The notes under the pieces: generated by a model | The model's database searches: none | Told to the model about the DNA's origin: nothing | Seen by the model: the letters and a program-made list of their open reading frames with translations, nothing else | Translations under genes and position numbers: made by a program | Part shown: positions 27,412-35,549 of the stretch, piece by piece | How the letters are laid out: each line of letters starts with the position of its first letter | Numbering within the stretch: position 1 is the stretch's first letter | Assembly (NCBI RefSeq): GCF_017654505.1 | Contig: NC_054552.1 | Location: 34,544,097-34,608,096 of the forward strand | Direction of reading: 5' to 3' | DNA from: Polyodon spathula | Taxonomy: Eukaryota; Chordata; Actinopteri; Acipenseriformes; Polyodontidae | DNA: 64,000 nt

Positions 27412-30400
27412 CTGAAGAGCTACATTTAACATGGCAGACACTGGAAAATAACTCAGCACAGCTGAGTCGAGGGTATTTTTTGTACGACACATTTCCAGTT
27501 ATTTATCTGAGAAAGAAAGGCACGTCTATATGATACCTAACAGCCCACACTCAACGGCTGTGGTAGCATAGCTTTTTGGATGCTTGCATATGAAACAGGC
27601 AGTAGAGTTTGTATTGTGCCTTAAATTGATCAGAGCACCATAATAAAACACCCAGCTTTTCTCCATAGCACCTCCTCTTGGACATCCCCCTAGGGGTACA
27701 GGAAAGTCCAGCACAGTATCTCCACAATGAACCCTGCTGGTTTTATTCACATCGTATCTCGTAATGACATTTTAAAAAGATACAGCGGCCTATAAATATG
27801 AAAAGTCCTCTTGCCAGCAACGGGGCAGAAGAACGGTGCCAATGAAACCAGAAGCAACCGGTGTCTAATCCCCTCGCCTTGCTAGCAGGACTCTCCCGTC
27901 TCCCTGCTAGCAGGACTCTCCCGTCTCCCTGCTAGCAGGACTCGCTCACACTGGGGGCAGCTTGAAGTGCCCTTAGCCAAGCCGGCTGAAAAGAAAGCAG
28001 CCCCGTTTAATTTATACGCTCAGATAAAACAGTGGTAAAAGAAAAATGAAGAAAAAAAAAAACACAACACAGGGAGACCTAAATCTGATCACAAAGACTC
28101 CGCGGGGAGCAGCTGTCAGGCTTGGCAGGTTTTTTTTCCTCCCAAATAAAGATCTCGAAAAAGCAGCCAAGGGTTACACCAGTGCCTCCCAAGCTGGGTT
28201 TGACGTGGAAACCTCCAAGCAACTTGACAACAAAATAATGTTTGAACTGTTCCACGGGTGAAGGGAGGCTGTGCCGTGACTAAGAACCTTGACGTCTGGA
28301 ATTGCAGAGAAGGGGAATTGGGGGGGGCAGAAGAAGAAGTGTTGCTTTTCAACACACATAGCAGTGGATAGGGTCAGGCTTTGGCACGGCATTAATTGAG
28401 ACGCAGGAAGCATGCAGGGATTGTGAAACCTTGCCATCATGCCAGGGAGAGTAACATCTTAACTATAGAGTGGGATTGGGAGGGAGGACAGGGGGAGTTT
28501 TTGTAAGAAGAGAGAAATAAGCCAACTGCTGCTGCTGCTGCAGCAGCAGCATTGAAAAGAGGGTCTGAATGTATCAAATGAGATCCCTCAGCTTAGCAGT
28601 ACATGTCTTAACAGCTTTGCTTCCACACGCTAGAAATCTAGACACACTCTCTAGTCCTCAGGTGCTTTTTAAAGACACACATTCTAGCCCGAGGTTCATA
28701 GTTTTAACAAGCCATCTTCAGCGAAGTTTAGAGGCTGTCCCAGTGTGGCTGCTCCACTGTGTCCGAGAGTCGCTGGCTCTCGATTTGACCTACATTCGAT
28801 TTGCTTACGATGTATTCAGGGGTCACATTTCAACAAAAGAAAACAAACTGCCAGCAGCTGCGTCGATTTCAAGAGATTTGAACGTATTGTTAACTGTTAA
28901 CGTGTGCTAGATCTCCGCATTACCGAGAGTCACAGTCAGATAGACAAAATACTCAAGACTAGCAATGTCTAGGTGTTGTTTTCACATGCAGTATTACCGA
29001 CTGGTGGGAACATTCCTGGGGAAAAAGTGGCGAGTCTTTTGTTTGAACCTTCTGGCTTCTGCCCTGTAATGTTATCATGAAGGTAACCAGCGCTGCAAGG
29101 TCTGCACGGGGACCAGAGTGGGATCAGAGTCTGGGAAGCTCATTTTCTACTTGGGTTCCTAACGAAACATCTCCTGAATCTCAACTGATACCGATCCAGG
29201 AGAGCAGGCCTGCTGTGCACACTCCACGAGAGAGGTGATCCCAGGGACAGACAGGCAATCCGTTCATTATTAATAAAGTGAGCAGAGCCTGTGCTTAACC
29301 AAGCGCGTCACCCGTCCACTGCAAGAATAACTCTGTGAATCCCAGACGCGTTGGAGGAGAATCACAGTGGGCTGTCACAAGATCCGCAGATTCAATTTCA
29401 TCTGCCGTGTAACCACACAGTGAACAAGCAGGGGTTAGATATGGGCTAGCCCTTGAATACAAAGAACAGCCAACAGCAAACAAACATCGACCAGGGGCTG
29501 TACTGGTTAAAGCTGTGTAACCACACAGTGAACAAGCAGGGGTTAGATATGGGCTAGCCCTTGAATACAAAGAACAGCCAACAGCAAACAAACATCGACC
29601 AGGGGCTGTACTGGTTAAAGCTGTGTAACCACACAGTGAACAAGCAGGGGTTAGATATGGGCTAGCCCTTGAATACAAAGAACAGCCAACAGCAAACAAA
29701 CATCGACCAGGGGCTGTACTGGTTAAAAGGTTAGCAGAAAACATTCCACGTCCCCACAATTTGCACAACTCTTTAAATGACGTACCTGTAATTTCTCTTT
29801 TCATTGTAACATCCTAGACAACATTTTACACTTAGAGCTTTAAAGTCTGTTTCAAAGCTCTTTTCAAAATGTCCGCTCTAGTGCACTGACAGTGTCAGGA
29901 TTACTGCCCACACTGTCAAACAGTTAACACAGCAATAACAATCTATGATATGGTACGGGACAGAAAAGTCCGAGCATTTGCTTTTTTTATATACACACAT
30001 ACATTTTATATATTATATATATATATAATATATATATATTCAATTTTATTTATTTATTTATTTTTAAATCTTCTTGCAGTGATTTAGGAGGACAAACCAC
30101 TTTGAAAAGAACTTTGCAACATGCTTTAAGGTTGTAAGTGTAAACAGTTATCAGGATGTTAGAAAAGACAAATGACAGACAAAGTATTTAAAACAGCTGC
30201 AGGAACATGTGGGGCAGTATAACACTATATTTTTCACAACCCAGCTACTTACTCTAAGAATAAGGAAGCATTTGCTTTCTCCCCAGTACTCATAACTGCA
30301 GTGATCCACACCCCTAGATAGATGCAATGCCCTAATAAAGAAGCACACATGTCTGGAAGTGTGTGTATACAGAGTGAGTGGAGCTAATATAATTACACTA

Positions 30401-33400
30401 CAGAAACACACGCCAGTAGTGACCTGGAACTAATGCCACACCCTAGACACAGCAACCAGTATCCTGACAGGCACAATGAAACAGTGACACTCACTCTGCT
30501 GCAAGTCCTTCAGCTGAAGAGCAATTCTACATCTATCCAAGGGCAAATCTAAAATGACAGAGTGGGAACAAACTTCTCAGCAGATAAGGACCTGAAACAG
30601 TGGACTGTTAGCAAAGCAGGTGACATTGGAAAGCACTGAATGGTGTGTTTGTGCCTTTATTATCACCAGATAGTATTAAACAGCAGGTTCCAGGTCTTAA
30701 AAACAAATTCAAGAAGATTAAAATATTGTTCTTGGATCCGACCACAAGACAGACCCTTCGGAATGCTGAGTAAACACTTTATTTAGCGAAATAAAAAAAT
30801 ATTAACACACTGGTTCGGGTCATTTTACTGCTTGCAATTCCCAAAAGGACCACAACATGTTTCTACCACAAATAGTGAAAATGTTTCAAAGGTCAATCCT
30901 GGAACTTCTGACTTATTAGCAATTGTACCCTAAGCAATGTGGGACTCTGAGATTGAATCCAGCTCACATTAACAACATTGCCAGTGTGACGTATCGAAGC
31001 TCCAGGGCTGCTCAGCCTTGCATTGGCCCATCTGAATATACACAAGAGAAGAACACAAGCACAGAACCTGAAAATGATAAGAGAAAGGCAATGCTCTCTG
31101 GGTACGCCTCCAGACACACACAGGCTCTGGTGCAATACGGCACAGCACTTTGACAGGAAACGCTGGGGGAGTGTTTGCTCTGGAATTACATGTTTGTGAG
31201 CGATTAGCTTGTTCTAGTTGTTCCAGACAAGGACGCCCTTCAAATCCATGCAAAACGTTATGCGCCAGACTGGTCCTGCATCACAACATTAATACACACT
31301 CAATACACTAAACACTCCATGCCACTGTATGCAATGAAACAAGCACTCTGCACTGAATACAGTTCATTATATTAGATAGTAAAGTATCTGTGTTTCAGCT
31401 TTGTAAAATAAGGTGTTTTCTTCCCTCCTTTAGAAAACTAGGAGTTATTTATTTTTTATCAGATAAGAGGAAACTCTTTTAAAATAAAGCCCCACCGAGG
31501 TGCAGAACAATCTTTAAAAGAAACAAAGCAGACGCACAGCCCAACACTGGGGGCCTTCTCTTCACGTGGTTATGTCACTGGATCACCAACAGATGGCAGC
31601 ATTTGTCAGTGCCAATGAAAATTCAATAGCAATTGCTCATGTTTGCCATACATGTCAAATAAAAACTGCTAAACTCTTTAATCCTGTGTGCAGATGCTAC
31701 AGTCTTACAACACATGATATGATACCGCATCTCTGCAAAGAGAAAGAGAATGGCATGTATACACTACTCTAATGAAGAGATATGCATACATGTATATTAG
31801 GCTGACGTGCACATACAGGCGCTCATCCACACAGTATACATCACCAAGGGCAGGAATAAATTAGTGGCAGACCATTGTGACCCTTTACCCAGCCTAGATG
31901 GGCCTGCTGGAGATCCCAGACTCCTCACTGGATATCCAATGTTCATTAAAAAGGCTCCAGAAAGGTTTGGGGCTTTCTTTCAATACAGGCTGTTGGGTTG
32001 CTTTAGACTCAATTGCTGGGAGCCGTGTGCATGCAGTAAATGCATTTCTCCCACACCGTGCACACTGCTGACAATCACAGGCTGCTTTACATGCTGCCCC
32101 CCTCACTGTGTACTTTACACTGGCTCTGCCAGTATCCAGTCTCAGCTGCACTAAGCACACAGCACGGGATCCACGCACACAAGCATTCACCTGGCTCTCT
32201 GGTCAATGGCAGCCATTCAAAAGGGAGCTGCTTCAATAGAACTATAAAGATTCACTCAAGGTGAGCAAACACTAGCTGCAGCAAACAGCTTATATTAAAT
32301 GAGAAGCCAGGTTTAAAAGAACAAATACACACGAAATATAGGGGCCTGTGATTTGTGTGCTTTTTAAATACAGAGCTCCCTCGCTAGAATGTGGGTCAAA
32401 TCAAATAACTCCCTCTCTATAATGCACATATAGTGAAGCAAAAATGTAACTTTCTGTGAATTAACCATGCATAAAGCACCATGTAATCACTGCTATAAAA
32501 AAAAAAAAAAAGGTAACATTACCACTCGTGGAATAAAATTGCCTAGCTAAACAGCAGCTAGGAGTTCAGTTCAAAGCAACAGGCAAGCAACCCAAATGAG
32601 AGAAAGAGAGCGGGTCGTCGGGCGAGGGGAAGAGGGAATGGGCTCGCCCCAGGCTCGGCTGCCGGAGTGGGGCTGAAGAGAGAAAGCTGCAACTCCTCTC
32701 ACAGCAAAAAAGCAAATACAAGAGGAAAGACAACCATGTAATAGGCCTAATATTTATTTAGTTATAAAACTATTCTGAATAAGATGTCTGTGTTATAAAG
32801 TGTCAGCGCAGCTTTTCTTCAGTTCAGATACTGTATCGAAAGGGAGAAAGAAACAGAAGTTAGACTGAGAAGTTCTTTACAGTTTGAACTTGCACTGTAT
32901 TTACTGTAGAAATATTGCATGAATCACTAGTATAGGGAATTGGGGGACATGCTGTAGGAGCGTTATATCCAAGGCATGTTATAACTGAGAGAGCAGGAGC
33001 ACTGCACATAATCTGTGCAAAAGGTGCCCCATCTAGCAAACACCTTCTGTACTCTGGATAAAGACTTCTTAAACTCACTGGTTGATCTAGCTTGTGTTAC
33101 ACAAACACACACTATATATATTATTTCTGGATGTACAGTAATCGCTTGCACAATTAGATCTTACATTGAATTGAGTATAATATGGAATTTCCTGGCAGCA
33201 CAGTGGGAGGCGGCAGATTCCCGTCTGGTAGGATATGGGTGATGTATGAATTACTGTGTTAATAAATTCTCCAGACGCATGTCCTGACATATCAGAGCAG
33301 CACACACAATCCCACGCTTCCGCAGCTCTGCGACAGGATGAGGCCTGCGTTGACAGCACAGCACTCTGGAAACTGTTTAGTGCAGTTCAACAGAAATTCT

Positions 33401-35506
33401 CAGGACTGATGCCACTTCAGATCGGATTTTATTTATTTAGTTATTTTATTTATTTTTACTGTGGCTGTAAAGAGGACAAGGCTGTTGAGCCAGGACATAG
33501 ATAAAGTGAGTTGTGGGTTTCTAGGTGCCACACTAGAATCAGTCATGGCTCGGAATGGGTTAATCCAGTATCTCAGCACAGCAACACTCAATCAGTGTGG
33601 TGAAGATCAACAGTGACGACAGGAAACCGGAAACACACAGCCCTTCAACAGCACTGTGAAGGAATGCAACATTAGCCTTGATAAGCAGGGTGAACCCACA
33701 GGAGCTAGCCTACATTACTGCAGCTCACCATCATCAGCCCCATTTCTACAATACAGAGAGCAAGAACCAAGAATAACATCTGTATTCATTCCAAGGAGAT
33801 TCAGTCTGCCCAGTGACCCGGCCTGCTGTACTTTAAACCACAAAACCATTCTCCCCCCAAGCCCTATCTTCTAAACCACAGAGAAACTGAATCATACTTC
33901 AAGTAAACAGTTACACCCACCAACAAGTTTTGCTCACGCACATCTACTTTTCAAATTGGTACTGCATTTAATTATAATTGAGCAGAGTCACGCTCTGGAT
34001 AAATCATGTTTATTCTCACTAATCGCAAGGCATGTTGGAAATCAAGAAGGGATTAGAGAATACTGTTGAAATTGAGGCTAGCAAAGAGACTTGCGCCCAT
34101 GGTTTTTGCATTAAATGTAGCGATGAGGACAGTTAATTTGCTGCCAGACTGCAGGTGACTGGGTGGGACAGTGAAGGTTAGAGATCTGTACAGCCAAGGA
34201 GTCCACCAGTGCAGGAGAGAGCCGGGGGGAGAATGCTAAGAGAATGTCTGAGACACAGCCACACTCCTCTGTTGACAGCAGCAGTTCACATACCACAGTA
34301 AAAACAAATGAAACTGCTCAGTTAAGATATAAACTTTGCTTTGTCCAGCTTTACTGTGTTTCCACCCACACTGCTGAAGACCCATTTACACTGGGCCATA
34401 TCTGCAAAGTGTTTACTACAGTCTTTAATTAATATTATTTTTAAATTAAGTGAAAACCCATGATAATTAAAAACTACCAAACTACCTTTCAAAAATTATT
34501 TAAAGAATGGAGGAATCGCTTTGAAGATATGGCTCAGAGAGTTTAAAGTGATGGAGGAACAGTTATCATGCCAGCTTACCTGAGCGATCCCGGATCACAA
34601 GGTTCCTTCCTTCCTTCAGATTGATGGTCAAGAGGTACGAGATCCTGCTGGGCAGGACGGCCAGAGAATCACCCTTCTCACCCACCACCTACAGGGGAGC
34701 AGAGGTGCCATTAGTCAGGGTGGCTGGCCTGCTACTGCACTTCCAGCCCACACCATGCAGCCTGTCTTTCTTTCTGTACTGCCATGAGCAGAATCTGTGT
34801 TCCCTCACTCTGCCAACCACTACTGCACACAGTCCGGGCACCACGACTGGCACTGTACAGCATTCAGGTGACAAAAGAACGTCATGCAACTTCTGAATAT
34901 ATCGTCAATACAAATGCTGAGTGTGGAAATGGAAAAAATAAGAATTGTGATTATGATATAAAAAAGGAGTAGTTGGATACATACTGTACATCAGTAACAC
35001 AACAAGATTATTGTATTAAACATGCTAAACTTGGGTTCTGAATATTATTTTGCACTTTGGCAGAGGCAGTCTTGCTTTCGCACCTCTCTCACATCACAGG
35101 TGCCGAGTTTACCATCCCTATTCATCCCCTGCATGAAATAACATTGCAACCAGGCAACCAGCACACATACTGTATGATATTACTGATCCCCACAGTGAAC
35201 AGGCAGGGTTCAGGAGAGACACCCAATTCCACATCCTGCACAGTGAAGTGCTATTGATTACAAGGCACTGCAGTACTGATAGAAGTGTAAATCAAATTAC
35301 AAACCTCAAACTTGAAGTACTGAAATGATACTAAAGCCGATGTCAAATGATCGTTCCCAATATAAAATCGAAGTGCGGCTCCCTTGTATAATACTTACAG
35401 AATTAGCTGCAAAGAACTGAGAGGTCTGCGAGACGTCCAGCTCATTGTTTTCAAAGTGTTCCTGTAGAAACAGCAACAGAGAGTGTACTGTTAATGGTTA
35501 ATGACT

Positions 35507-35549
<43 letters not shown>

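Larger units (their letters stand above)
27317..34579. other. MCTP2 intron between exons 3 and 4 (7.3 kb)
   Basis: Holds a CA run, the 25-bp repeat, a CTG/CAG palindrome (28,529-28,551), the 108-bp repeat and inverted-arm element copy B. Positions 30.3-34.5 kb show no gene or repeat I can name. Confidence 0.75.

Noticed and set aside
28529..28551. CTG/CAG block as a possible triplet-expansion locus
   Set aside because: It is a short palindrome of about four CTG and four CAG triplets, not a long homogeneous repeat.
29295..29804. 169-codon minus-strand frame with three repeated blocks
   Set aside because: Produced by the 108-bp triplication (108 is divisible by three) next to a mobile element.
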